The translations under genes and the position numbers were made by a program. The notes under the pieces were generated by a model. It was not told the DNA's origin. It saw only the letters and a list, made by a program, of their open reading frames with translations, and did no database searches. From assembly GCA_016932895.1 (NCBI GenBank), contig JAFGCA010000690.1, positions 1 through 6,463 of the forward strand: a stretch of DNA of 6,463 nucleotides. Direction: 5' to 3'. The DNA is from Sedimentisphaerales bacterium. GTDB taxonomy: Bacteria > Planctomycetota > Phycisphaerae > Sedimentisphaerales > SG8-4. Numbering within the stretch: position 1 is the stretch's first letter; each line of letters opens with the position of its first letter. This document shows, piece by piece, positions 1 to 5,848 of this stretch.

Positions 1-1995
1 CCTTGCGAACACCGCAACGACCTTGCCCGGCTGCTTCACCGTGCGGCGAATCTCTTTCAGGTGCTCCGCGCCCGCCTCGGCTGCCTCTGCCGCCCGTTCC
101 ATCGGACCGCCCGTTCCCAGCCCCTCCAGACCGAATTTGTTGAACGTCCCGACCGTGAAGCCTTCCCGCCGCTTGCCTTCGATGTCCCGGCCCAGCAATT
201 CGTATTTTCGGGCGGTCAGGCGTGCAAACTCCTGGCTGATCTTCTTGGCGTCGATGATTGCGTCGGCCCGCTCCAGTTCCAGCAGCGCCTTCTCCTTCGC
301 GGCGCCTTCCGGCATGCCCTTCTCGATTTCCAGCCGCTCAACCTCGCGGTGCAACTGCTCTTCCTTGTCGGCCACCTCTTCGGCCGCCCGGATTTCCTTT
401 TCGTACTTCAGGTTGATCAGTGCCAATTCCCGCTGGTAGGAATCCTCGATCATGTGGCGATAAAGCAGGTCGTCTTCCCAGTCGCCGGCGGCGGCCGGGC
501 CGCCCGCTGCGCCAGTGGCGCCCTCGGCGCCGGTCAAGGCCGCCGCGTCGCCTGCTCGGATCGCCGCAAGACGCAGGTTAGCTGCCGTCTCCGCTTGCAA
601 GAGAGTGTTGATTTCCTCGCCGAGCCGCCTTCGGCGATCTTCGTAACCCATCCCAAACGTCACCTTTTCAAGCCCCTTCCATCCCCCTTGCAGTTCGCGG
701 GCTAATTCGTTCTTTTGCCGCAAGATATTCGCAATCACAGCTTCCTGCTGAGCTATGGCTGCTACTTGCATTGCTGCGTTGTGTTCCTGCTGCGCCTCAG
801 TCATGCCAGTAATCTTGCCGGTCGTTTTGTCGATGCGAAGCCCCAGGTCTCCGTACTGGTCAGTCAATGCCGCGATGATCGACTTCGCCCGCTCCATTTC
901 AGTATTATTCAGCGATTCCTTTTCGGCCAGCGATTTCAGTTCCTTCATCTGGCCAATCATCGCGGCCCGCAACTTGTCGCCGGCCGCCAGGGCATCTTCG
1001 GCCTCGCGCGAATACCCCCGCATACTTCCCGTCAGCTCCCCCAGCGTGCCCGAGAAGTACAGCGCGGCCGCCGCCCCCGCGCCGAGGATAAGCACCAGCG
1101 GATTCGCCGCCGCGAACGTTGCCGCGATGCCAAGCACCTTGAGCGCCGCCCCCAGCGCCAACGTACCCACAGCCAACTTTCCGACCGTGATGACCAGCTC
1201 CTGATTGGCCTTGATCCAGCCGATCGCCGGAGAGAGGGTTTCGGTCAGGCTTTCCGTCACGCTCTCTATCGCTGGCGCCAGCGCCGAGCCGATCTGCACG
1301 GTGGCCATCTTCAGCACGCCCTTGAGCTCGGTCCAGCGGTCGACCATCACGGCCGCCGCTGTGGCCTCTTCGGTCGACATCACGATGCCCAGGTCGTGAG
1401 CCTTTTGCATCACGGCGTCAAGTCCATCGGCACCATCCTTGAGCATCGGAAGAAGCATGGTTCCGCTCCGGCCAAACAACATCGTTGCCAACGCGGCTTT
1501 TTGGGTGTTGTTCTCGATCTTCGACAGCGCCGCCGCCGACTCGGTGAAGAGCTGTTCTGTCGACTTTAGTTCGCCGCCCGCGACCCGGACCTCGACCCCG
1601 AGTTGGTCGAAAACCTCTACAGCGGTCGATAGGCCCCGGCTCGCATCCATCGCGCTTCGCTGCATCCGGCGGATCCCGACCTCCATCGTGTTGATGTTGG
1701 TCCCGCCGATGTTCGCGGCGTGCCCCAAAGCCGATAGAAACTCGACCGAAGCACCCACCCGGCTTGACATCTTGTCGAGTTCGTCGCCCGCCGACATGAA
1801 CGTCTTCAGCCCGATGGCCAGCGGCGCGAGCATCGCCGCGCCTGCCATCATGATCTGGGTCCCGGCCGCCGACATGGCCGTCCCCCACGCCTGAACCTTC
1901 GCCTTTGAACCTTCGAGCATGCGGTTCAGCTTGCTGTCATCGCCGTACAACTCCATGTACGCTTTGCCCGCTCGAATTCCACCTTGGCTGCTCAT
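1..1995 (-). CDS. Phage tail tape measure protein (C-terminus beyond left edge)
   Basis: An open frame with no stop runs from ATG at 1995 to the window edge, giving 665 residues. This protein sets tail length and occupies the tail lumen before DNA ejection. The N-terminal third looks like the TP901 tape-measure core: a helical Ala/Met-rich start (about 32-66), then SAGDELDKMSSRVGASVEFL (69-88), and a segment around 157-206 with FGRSGTMLLPML, which I recognise from many phage tape measures. Residues 266-316 are strongly hydrophobic (VGKLAVGTLALGAALKVLG, then NPLVLILGAGAAAALYF), the usual candidate membrane-inserting part. Residues 480-504 are an Ala/Gly linker. Residues 515-605 are charged and probably coiled coil. 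The motif GTFNKFGLEGLGTGG (616-630) followed by an Ala/Glu stretch resembles the ends of related proteins, so the stop is probably not far off. The start is bounded by an in-frame stop at 2014-2016; ATG 1995 is the first ATG after it, with only a weak ribosome site. Confidence 0.93.
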   Translation of the reverse strand, partial: MSSQGGIRAGKAYMELYGDDSKLNRMLEGSKAKVQAWGTAMSAAGTQIMMAGAAMLAPLAIGLKTFMSAGDELDKMSSRVGASVEFLSALGHAANIGGTNINTMEVGIRRMQRSAMDASRGLSTAVEVFDQLGVEVRVAGGELKSTEQLFTESAAALSKIENNTQKAALATMLFGRSGTMLLPMLKDGADGLDAVMQKAHDLGIVMSTEEATAAAVMVDRWTELKGVLKMATVQIGSALAPAIESVTESLTETLSPAIGWIKANQELVITVGKLAVGTLALGAALKVLGIAATFAAANPLVLILGAGAAAALYFSGTLGELTGSMRGYSREAEDALAAGDKLRAAMIGQMKELKSLAEKESLNNTEMERAKSIIAALTDQYGDLGLRIDKTTGKITGMTEAQQEHNAAMQVAAIAQQEAVIANILRQKNELARELQGGWKGLEKVTFGMGYEDRRRRLGEEINTLLQAETAANLRLAAIRAGDAAALTGAEGATGAAGGPAAAGDWEDDLLYRHMIEDSYQRELALINLKYEKEIRAAEEVADKEEQLHREVERLEIEKGMPEGAAKEKALLELERADAIIDAKKISQEFARLTARKYELLGRDIEGKRREGFTVGTFNKFGLEGLGTGGPMERAAEAAEAGAEHLKEIRRTVKQPGKVVAVFAR

Positions 1996-2035
1996 GTTGG
2001 GTCCGGCACGTTTTCAATGAGGGGTTTCGCCCGCC

Positions 2036-2341
2036 TTACTCGGATTTCTTCTCCGGCCGCGCCCACCCGTGCCCGTCGCACAGAATCCGGGTCAGCATTT
2101 CCACGCCCCCCGGCGTCGGCTTGATCGGGCGGCGCTTCCGTTTCTGCGGCTGAAGCATCGGGTGGAGTTTCCGCGGGCTGACCGACCGGTTGCGGAAATG
2201 CAAAAACATGTCGGAACGGAGTGTTGCCGTGTGCTTCCACGCCTCGATCCTTTTTGCGCGATCCATGTAATACAGCTCGCAGAGCGTCAATCCGTCGGGA
2301 TCGACTCCGACTCTTCCGGCGAACTCGTAACAGTCGCGCAT
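2036..2341 (-). CDS. Probable second tail assembly chaperone ORF (T-like, -1 frame)
   Basis: This 101-residue ORF starts inside the end of the upstream chaperone gene (55-base overlap, -1 frame) and ends TAA 40 bases before the tape measure gene. Its N-terminal half, with MRDCYEF, DGLTLCELYYMDRAKRIEAW and KHTATL, is the pattern I recall from small ORFs just before tape measures in related phages. The middle is basic (QKRKRRPIKP). By position it corresponds to the T part of lambda G/GT, which helps load the tape measure and recruit tube protein. The frame stays open upstream to at least 2539, but that part translates to low-complexity Gly/Glu/Arg sequence and is probably a shadow of the overlapping gene. 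Whether it is made from its own ATG or as a frameshift fusion cannot be decided by eye: no canonical slippery heptamer is visible, and the nearest GAGG is about 10 bases before the ATG. Confidence 0.68.
   Translation of the reverse strand: MRDCYEFAGRVGVDPDGLTLCELYYMDRAKRIEAWKHTATLRSDMFLHFRNRSVSPRKLHPMLQPQKRKRRPIKPTPGGVEMLTRILCDGHGWARPEKKSE
2287..2341 (-). other. -1 frame overlap between the two tail chaperone ORFs
   Basis: The last 55 bases of the upstream chaperone gene are also the first 55 bases of the downstream ORF. Codon phase shows that the downstream ORF is in the -1 frame, the same relation as lambda G and T. Reading codons of the upstream gene from 2520 to its TGA at 2289-2287, I found no XXXYYYZ heptamer in the proper phase. 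The closest is CCCGACG at 2299-2293, where a CCG-reading tRNA could re-pair with CCC but the following codon would not re-pair. Translational reinitiation or coupling at ATG 2341 is the simpler reading. Confidence 0.6.
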
Positions 2342-2850
2342 GGTCCAGGCGCCTCGGCCTCCGCCTCCATCTTCTCCAAGGCCTTCTGCCGAATCGCCTC
2401 TACCTGACTCAGCGCCGCCTGTGTCACCCTCGGCACCAGGGCCGCCCTCCGGTGATCGTCCTCCGCCACGAGTTTCAGGTTGGCCGCTATCGCCTCGCAC
2501 TCGGTTTCGTGCCGGAGCCGTTGGAAAAAATCGCGCCACTCATGCATGAAGGCGACGTAGGCATCGCGGGCCGCGTCGCCCCCCAAGGCTTCCGCAAATT
2601 GCAGGTCTGTCACGCCCAAACGGTCGGCCTCGGGCTTGACGATCAACCAGATGACGTCGACCAGCAACTCAACGTCCGTCTGAATTCGGGTCAAGAGTGG
2701 CTCCCGCAGCTTGCGGGTTGCGTTGGTCGCCAGTCGATGCCCAAGCGGGTCCAGCAGGTTGACCTTTCGCGCGGCCTTGACCCGCTTGACCGCGCCGATG
2801 GTCATGTTGAGCGTCCAGAGGCGGTTTTCCGTGTCCGAAAACGTGTGCAT
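2287..2850 (-). CDS. Tail assembly chaperone, G-like
   Basis: 187 residues, read in the same frame as the preceding gene and starting 33 bases after its stop. ATG 2850 is the only start between that stop and residue 16; the site before it is weak (GGGA about 9 bases away). The N-terminal part is a compact domain (NRLWTLNMTIGAVKRVKAA, then a Leu/Asp-rich helix LLVDVIWLIV near 63-72). It is followed by DLQFAEALGGDAARDAYVAF, which resembles tail chaperones of related phages that bind tape measure protein. Residues 140-170 look helical and charged (SQVEAIRQKALEKMEAEAEA), and the tail is Pro/Ser/Glu-rich and probably disordered. Its place between tail genes and the tape measure, plus the overlapping -1 ORF, agree with a lambda G role. 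It is assigned by position and fold pattern, not by a catalytic motif. Confidence 0.78.
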   Translation of the reverse strand: MHTFSDTENRLWTLNMTIGAVKRVKAARKVNLLDPLGHRLATNATRKLREPLLTRIQTDVELLVDVIWLIVKPEADRLGVTDLQFAEALGGDAARDAYVAFMHEWRDFFQRLRHETECEAIAANLKLVAEDDHRRAALVPRVTQAALSQVEAIRQKALEKMEAEAEAPGPCATVTSSPEESESIPTD

Positions 2851-2883
2851 GGCGTGGGGTCCCGGGTGAAAGGAGGGCCGTCG

Positions 2884-3510
2884 TTACGATTGGCCGTTGT
2901 ACAAGGCCCCAATCTTCACGGTGTTGACGTAGGCTGAACTGCCGTTGGACGCCAGCACGTAGGCAACCGCGTTGCCCGTCAGCGGGTTGGCGATCCCCTG
3001 GTCGGACACCCAAGACCATCCCTCGCCGGGAACCAGCGTCACGGCCGCCAGCACAGCGTCCCCGACGTCGCAAAACGTCACGTGCCCCAAATACGTCGCA
3101 AGTGCGATGATCATTTCCAGCAGGTCCCCGTCAAAGTCGGTGTCGATCGTGACGGGCACGCTGGCCGTGATCGCGTAGCCTTCCGCCGGCAGCACATCGC
3201 CGCTGGCCCCGGTGAACGGCACGTTCAGGACGTCGATAACCCCCGCCGTCGCGCCGTAGGCGCAATGGGAAACCCCGTCGACATCGATCCAGAAGATGTC
3301 GACGAGCTGGCCGACCGTGATTCCGTGGTCGGCCTCCAGTGTGAGAGTGCCGTCGGTGTCGTTGGTTCGGGTGGACAGGGTGCCCACCTTGGCCACGGGA
3401 AGCACCGGATCGGACTCGTGGCCGATCTGGCTTGAGGCCGTGCGGGTGACGGTGGACTGTGCCGAGATGCCGCCCACGGTCGCGACCTGCTGAATGGTTC
3501 CGGTTGGCAT
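2884..3510 (-). CDS. Unrecognised probable virion structural protein between tail tube and chaperone genes
   Basis: 208 residues, TAA at 2886-2884. ATG 3510 is preceded by AAAGGA with 8-base spacing. I do not assign a characterised family, though similar unnamed proteins are familiar next to tail tubes in related phages. It is acidic and rich in Thr, Val, Ala, Gly and Asp, with alternating hydrophobic residues typical of beta structure, no signal peptide, no coiled coil and no catalytic motif. Landmarks are TLSTRTNDTDGTLTLEADHG (44-63), TIDTDFDGDLLEMIIALATY (121-140) and an Asn-Gly-Ser region near the C-terminus (NPLTGNAVAYVLASNGSSAY). Gene position suggests a tail or virion surface component, for instance a second tube or decoration protein. 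It is not a chaperone, since the next gene fills that place. Function is inferred from position only. Confidence 0.85.
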   Translation of the reverse strand: MPTGTIQQVATVGGISAQSTVTRTASSQIGHESDPVLPVAKVGTLSTRTNDTDGTLTLEADHGITVGQLVDIFWIDVDGVSHCAYGATAGVIDVLNVPFTGASGDVLPAEGYAITASVPVTIDTDFDGDLLEMIIALATYLGHVTFCDVGDAVLAAVTLVPGEGWSWVSDQGIANPLTGNAVAYVLASNGSSAYVNTVKIGALYNGQS

Positions 3511-3518
3511 AATGAGGT

Positions 3519-3524
3519 TCCTTT
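3519..3524 (-). promoter_or_regulatory. Ribosome binding site for the 208-residue gene
   Basis: On the minus strand AAAGGA lies 8 bases before ATG 3510, within the 39-base gap after the tail tube stop. It supports this start. Confidence 0.6.
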
Positions 3525-3549
3525 GTTCGGTGTGAATGGGGGTCGATGA

Positions 3550-3960
3550 TCAGACTTCTGCCGGCCACCGCGTGACGAACGTCGGCTTGATCGTGACGCT
3601 GATCGTTTGCTCGGTCTCGTCGGGCTCGCCCCGTTCCATCTTCATGATCTCCCAGTCGGCATCGACACCCTTGCCGGCGGTCTTGTCGAGAATCTTGAAC
3701 GCCAGCGGCGTATCGGCAGCATACGCCGCCCGGAGCGCAATAAGGTCGGCGTCGGTGTCATCGTTGATCATGGTAAAGTTTACCGACACCTTTCGCCGGG
3801 TCGCCTTCACCACACTCCATCGCGAACCGCGGCGGCTGATGTTTGCCTCCCCTTTTTCGTCCGCCAGCGTCACATCGCGGACGTTGGTCATTTCGGTCGC
3901 GGCCGGCGCCCCAGCCACGCCGCGGTACAGTTTGGCATCGAGTCCTATTAACGCAGCCAT
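3550..3960 (-). CDS. Major tail tube protein
   Basis: 136 residues. It polymerises into the tube through which DNA leaves the capsid. The sequence fits the small all-beta tube proteins of siphoviruses. It opens with MAALIGLDAKLYRG, has a TNVRDVTLADEKGEANISRR strand-loop (25-44) resembling the conserved 'x-DVTL-x-x-x-KGEA' region of related tube proteins, then VSVNFTMINDDTDADLIALR (58-77), and ends in the strand TISVTIKPTFVTRW, which I recall as a consistent C-terminal signature. The start is secure: GGAGGAG sits 5 bases upstream. It follows the gp10-like gene by 15 bases, and the strong ribosome site agrees with a protein needed in many copies. No sheath gene follows, which favours a non-contractile tail. 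Confidence 0.87.
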   Translation of the reverse strand: MAALIGLDAKLYRGVAGAPAATEMTNVRDVTLADEKGEANISRRGSRWSVVKATRRKVSVNFTMINDDTDADLIALRAAYAADTPLAFKILDKTAGKGVDADWEIMKMERGEPDETEQTISVTIKPTFVTRWPAEV

Positions 3961-3965
3961 TGCCT

Positions 3966-3972
3966 CTCCTCC
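3966..3972 (-). promoter_or_regulatory. Strong Shine-Dalgarno for the tail tube gene
   Basis: GGAGGAG with 5-base spacing before ATG 3960, the best ribosome site in the window. This fits the high copy number of tube protein within a shared transcript. Confidence 0.78.
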
Positions 3973-3975
3973 GTT

Positions 3976-4533
3976 TTACTTGATGGAATCAGCCCACATA
4001 CTCGGCAGTTTTGGTCGCTCGGCCTCGAATGCCAGCCGCATGGTAGGCCGGGCGGCGATCGCGACGCTTCGACGGCGTCTGGCTTTGGTTCGCGACGGCC
4101 ATCGTTTCCTGACCCGAATCCAGGCGTCTGGATCCACGCCCTGCGATTCGAGGATGCGCCGACTGGCCGGGGTGTGATCCCGTTGAAATTCACTGATCAG
4201 AATCGAGCCCCCATACTCCAGCACCTCGGGCACCGTTGCGCCCGCCGGTTTGTGGGGCCCTCCGGTCTCCGCCAGCAGTGGGCCTGCGATCAGATTTTTG
4301 CGGGCGGCCTCGTAGGCGAAGAGAATCAATCGCTTCAGCGTTCCCGTGTGGCTGCTCGGCGGTTGCCCCGGGGCGGACGGCTTCTTTCGCTTACGGATGC
4401 TCTGGCGGGCACGCGTGCGGACGTAGGCCCCAAACCGCGACAAGACCCGACGCGTGGTTTTGTCGACCGCACGCTTGACGGGCTTGGCGTCGAAAAACGC
4501 GCCCTTGGTCTGATCTAATCTGAGCCCCATCAT
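3976..4533 (-). CDS. HK97-gp10-like neck/tail completion protein
   Basis: 185 residues, very basic. In phages this family acts at the head-tail interface, joining head closure and tail terminator rings. The signature KKPSAPGQPPSSHTGTLKRL (50-69) is the recognisable gp10-like loop: a Pro-Gly-x-Pro-Pro segment, then Ser/Thr-Gly-x-Leu and a hydrophobic strand. A YGG turn near 127-129 and a C-terminal ARPTMRLAFEAERPKLPSMW match the usual 'ARPFM-x-x-A-L' ending. Between them, residues about 135-165 (PASRRILESQGVDPDAWIRV followed by an Arg/Lys-rich run) look longer than the short loop I expect, possibly an insertion. The start overlaps the upstream stop (ATGATG at 4533-4528). Either ATG could be used; the site GGTGA just upstream is weak, so translational coupling is likely. 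Confidence 0.85.
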   Translation of the reverse strand: MMGLRLDQTKGAFFDAKPVKRAVDKTTRRVLSRFGAYVRTRARQSIRKRKKPSAPGQPPSSHTGTLKRLILFAYEAARKNLIAGPLLAETGGPHKPAGATVPEVLEYGGSILISEFQRDHTPASRRILESQGVDPDAWIRVRKRWPSRTKARRRRSVAIAARPTMRLAFEAERPKLPSMWADSIK

Positions 4534-4967
4534 TCCGTCACCATGAAGGTAAAACGCAAAACGCCGGTGAACACCCTCTTGTTATCCAGGTGCTCCGGCG
4601 AATAGCCGGCCTCCGCACCCGGAACCGTTTCCGTTGCCTGCCATGCCGCAACCTCACAGCCAGGCAACCGCTTCAGTCCAAACAGGCCGCGGATGGCATG
4701 TATCAAGTCCAGCAACGCATCGAAGGCCGGCACGTTGTCCGGATCAATCGCCTGCTGGACCCCCACGTCAACGCCGTAGTAGGCCGTCGTCCTGGCCCGA
4801 TCCGCCGCCTGGCACGTGAACGTCGACGGAACAACTTGTACTACTCCGAACTCCAACTCCTCCCGGGTCGCGTTCGGCCGTGCCTTCCGAACCGCGACAA
4901 AGGCCCCCAAGGCGGCCGCGTTAATTGCGGCCGTCACCGCGTCGGCGATTTGGGAGTGGCGGTTCAT
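4530..4967 (-). CDS. Probable tail terminator protein
   Basis: 145 residues. Tail terminators form the ring that stops tube growth and docks the tail to the head. Evidence is overall pattern: an N-terminal helix (SQIADAVTAAINAAALG), central strands around FGVVQVVP and TTAYYGVDVGVQQAID, a helix AFDALLDLIHAIRGLFGLKR (81-100), and a final strand VFTGVLRFTFMV, resembling terminators of related phages. There is no catalytic motif. I chose ATG 4967 over ATG 5000 because it overlaps the preceding stop as ATGA and has AGGGTGAAGG just upstream, while the 11 extra residues of the longer form overlap the upstream gene and lack support. A general minor tail or neck protein is the main alternative. Confidence 0.66.
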   Translation of the reverse strand: MNRHSQIADAVTAAINAAALGAFVAVRKARPNATREELEFGVVQVVPSTFTCQAADRARTTAYYGVDVGVQQAIDPDNVPAFDALLDLIHAIRGLFGLKRLPGCEVAAWQATETVPGAEAGYSPEHLDNKRVFTGVLRFTFMVTE

Positions 4968-5338
4968 GTGACCTTCACCCTCTGCGTATGGACTCGCCAA
5001 GTGTTGCCGTAGGGATCCTCTGGCTCAAAGTGCGAGCCGCCAGCCGGCCGCATGGCCTTGTAGGTCTCCACACGACCGGCCCGCGTGAGCCGAATCTGGT
5101 CCCCCAGGAGCGGCTCGACCACCTGGCCCAGCACCACCAGGTCGGCACACCGGACCAGAAAGTCGGTCACGCGGGCCTGGACGGGGAAACCCTGGTCACC
5201 GTCCACCTCGACGAGGGCGTCCTCCATCACAACCGTCAGAGCGATTTCGGTAGCGCCCTGCACGTACACCGCCGCGACGCCGGCCACACCGCGAACCGTC
5301 GCGGTCATACGCTCGATGGCTCTTTCCATCGGGTTCAT
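4964..5338 (-). CDS. Probable head closure (head-tail joining) protein
   Basis: 124 residues. The likely role is the ring that seals the DNA-filled head below the portal, like lambda FII or HK97 gp7. A predicted helix (MERAIERMTATVRG) is followed by short strands, RVTDFLVRCADL (57-68), GDQIRLTRAGRVETYKAMRP (79-98) and a closing PYGNTWRVHTQRVKV. The 'GD-x-I-x-x-T-x-x-G-x-x-x-x-Y-x-V/A-M' arrangement is common in small head closure proteins of this kind. The start ATG 5338 has GAGGAG 5 bases upstream. The gene starts 29 bases after the cement gene and its stop overlaps the next start. No separate adaptor gene precedes it. The assignment rests on pattern and position. Confidence 0.62.
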   Translation of the reverse strand: MNPMERAIERMTATVRGVAGVAAVYVQGATEIALTVVMEDALVEVDGDQGFPVQARVTDFLVRCADLVVLGQVVEPLLGDQIRLTRAGRVETYKAMRPAGGSHFEPEDPYGNTWRVHTQRVKVT

Positions 5339-5343
5339 CGCCG

Positions 5344-5349
5344 CTCCTC
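5344..5349 (-). promoter_or_regulatory. Ribosome binding site for the head closure gene
   Basis: GAGGAG with 5-base spacing to ATG 5338. It fixes this start and marks a gene with its own translation initiation, unlike the two downstream genes that overlap. Confidence 0.7.
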
Positions 5350-5367
5350 GGTAAGCCGGGCCGTCAC

Positions 5368-5793
5368 TCAGAACAGCAGCGAGGCGGTCATTGAAACGCC
5401 GGAGCAGTCTCCGGTACCGCCGGCCAGGATCGACTTCACGCGGATGTACCGCTCGCAGTCGCTCGGAATCTTGAACCGCGCCGTAGCCGCGGCCGCTCCG
5501 ACCCCGCCCGCTCCGGTCTGGATGATCACCCCGTTTGCCACGATCTTCGCCGAGCCGAACGCGACGTCATCGTCCGTCTCGATCGAGTAGGTGTTTGTAT
5601 CTCCGTTTGGGAGCTGCGTCGTGTCCAAGGCCGGCGCCTCGATCAGCAGCTCGCAATCCTCTAGCCGGGCCCCGCGGGCAGTCAGCGCCCCCAGGTCCAT
5701 GCCGACCGTTACAACCGTGGCATCCGCGGTGCCAAGCGCGATCGTCTTGACGAACGAGGCGTCCTTGATGTTGTGGTTTGCTCGGGCCACCAT
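5368..5793 (-). CDS. Bbp16-like capsid cement protein
   Basis: 141 residues. Cement proteins bind the outside of the capsid lattice and stabilise it. The protein resembles the Bbp16 family of Bordetella phage BPP-1: a polar N-terminus, a 'D-LG' element (TVGMDLGALTARGARLEDCE), then YSIETDDDVAFGSAKIV (about 68-84, the family's 'Y-x-x-x-x-T-D-D-x-A-F' block), a strand ending RFKIPSDCERYIRVKSILAG (106-125), and a final strand SGVSMTASLLF. The 'P-x-x-x-x-RYIRV' region is the feature I recognise best. It sits directly after the capsid gene (55-base gap), as in BPP-1. ATG 5793 is supported by AGAGGA 8 bases upstream. I recognised the family from memory; a jelly-roll fold is expected, not shown. Confidence 0.77.
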   Translation of the reverse strand: MVARANHNIKDASFVKTIALGTADATVVTVGMDLGALTARGARLEDCELLIEAPALDTTQLPNGDTNTYSIETDDDVAFGSAKIVANGVIIQTGAGGVGAAAATARFKIPSDCERYIRVKSILAGGTGDCSGVSMTASLLF

Positions 5794-5801
5794 TTTCTTC
5801 T

Positions 5802-5807
5802 TCCTCT
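5802..5807 (-). promoter_or_regulatory. Ribosome binding site for the cement gene
   Basis: AGAGGA 8 bases before ATG 5793, in a short purine-rich run within the 55-base gap behind the capsid stop. No inverted repeat typical of a terminator is evident in that gap. Confidence 0.65.
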
Positions 5808-5848
5808 AAAAGGGTTCTGTTCAGTGCAATCCGCCAGCCGCCGCGGGC

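Noticed and set aside
1418..1888. Minus-strand frame of 156 residues
   Set aside because: It lies out of frame inside the tape measure gene and gives low-complexity Gly/Arg/Asp sequence.
61..1894. Long plus-strand open frames across the left third (61-705, 715-1569, 755-1204, 1439-1894)
   Set aside because: They are antisense to the continuous tape measure frame and translate to Arg/Pro/Ser-rich sequence with no family resemblance, as is common opposite GC-rich genes.
2342..2539. Upstream extension of the T-like frame to ATG 2539
   Set aside because: This part is low-complexity Gly/Glu/Arg sequence opposite a well-formed chaperone frame; family resemblance begins only near ATG 2341.
2221..2937. 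Plus-strand frame of 238 residues
   Set aside because: Antisense to the chaperone and part of the 208-residue gene; Arg/Leu/Pro-rich with no recognisable domain.
3131..3568. Minus-strand frame of 145 residues
   Set aside because: A His/Arg/Gly-rich shadow in another frame of the 208-residue gene, which has the better start and composition.
3536..4177. Plus-strand frame of 213 residues
   Set aside because: Antisense to the tail tube gene and the end of the gp10-like gene, both of which have clear family features.
4968..5000. Longer start (ATG 5000) for the terminator-like gene
   Set aside because: ATG 4967 has a ribosome site and an ATGA overlap with the preceding stop, while the extension overlaps coding sequence and adds a non-conserved-looking leader.
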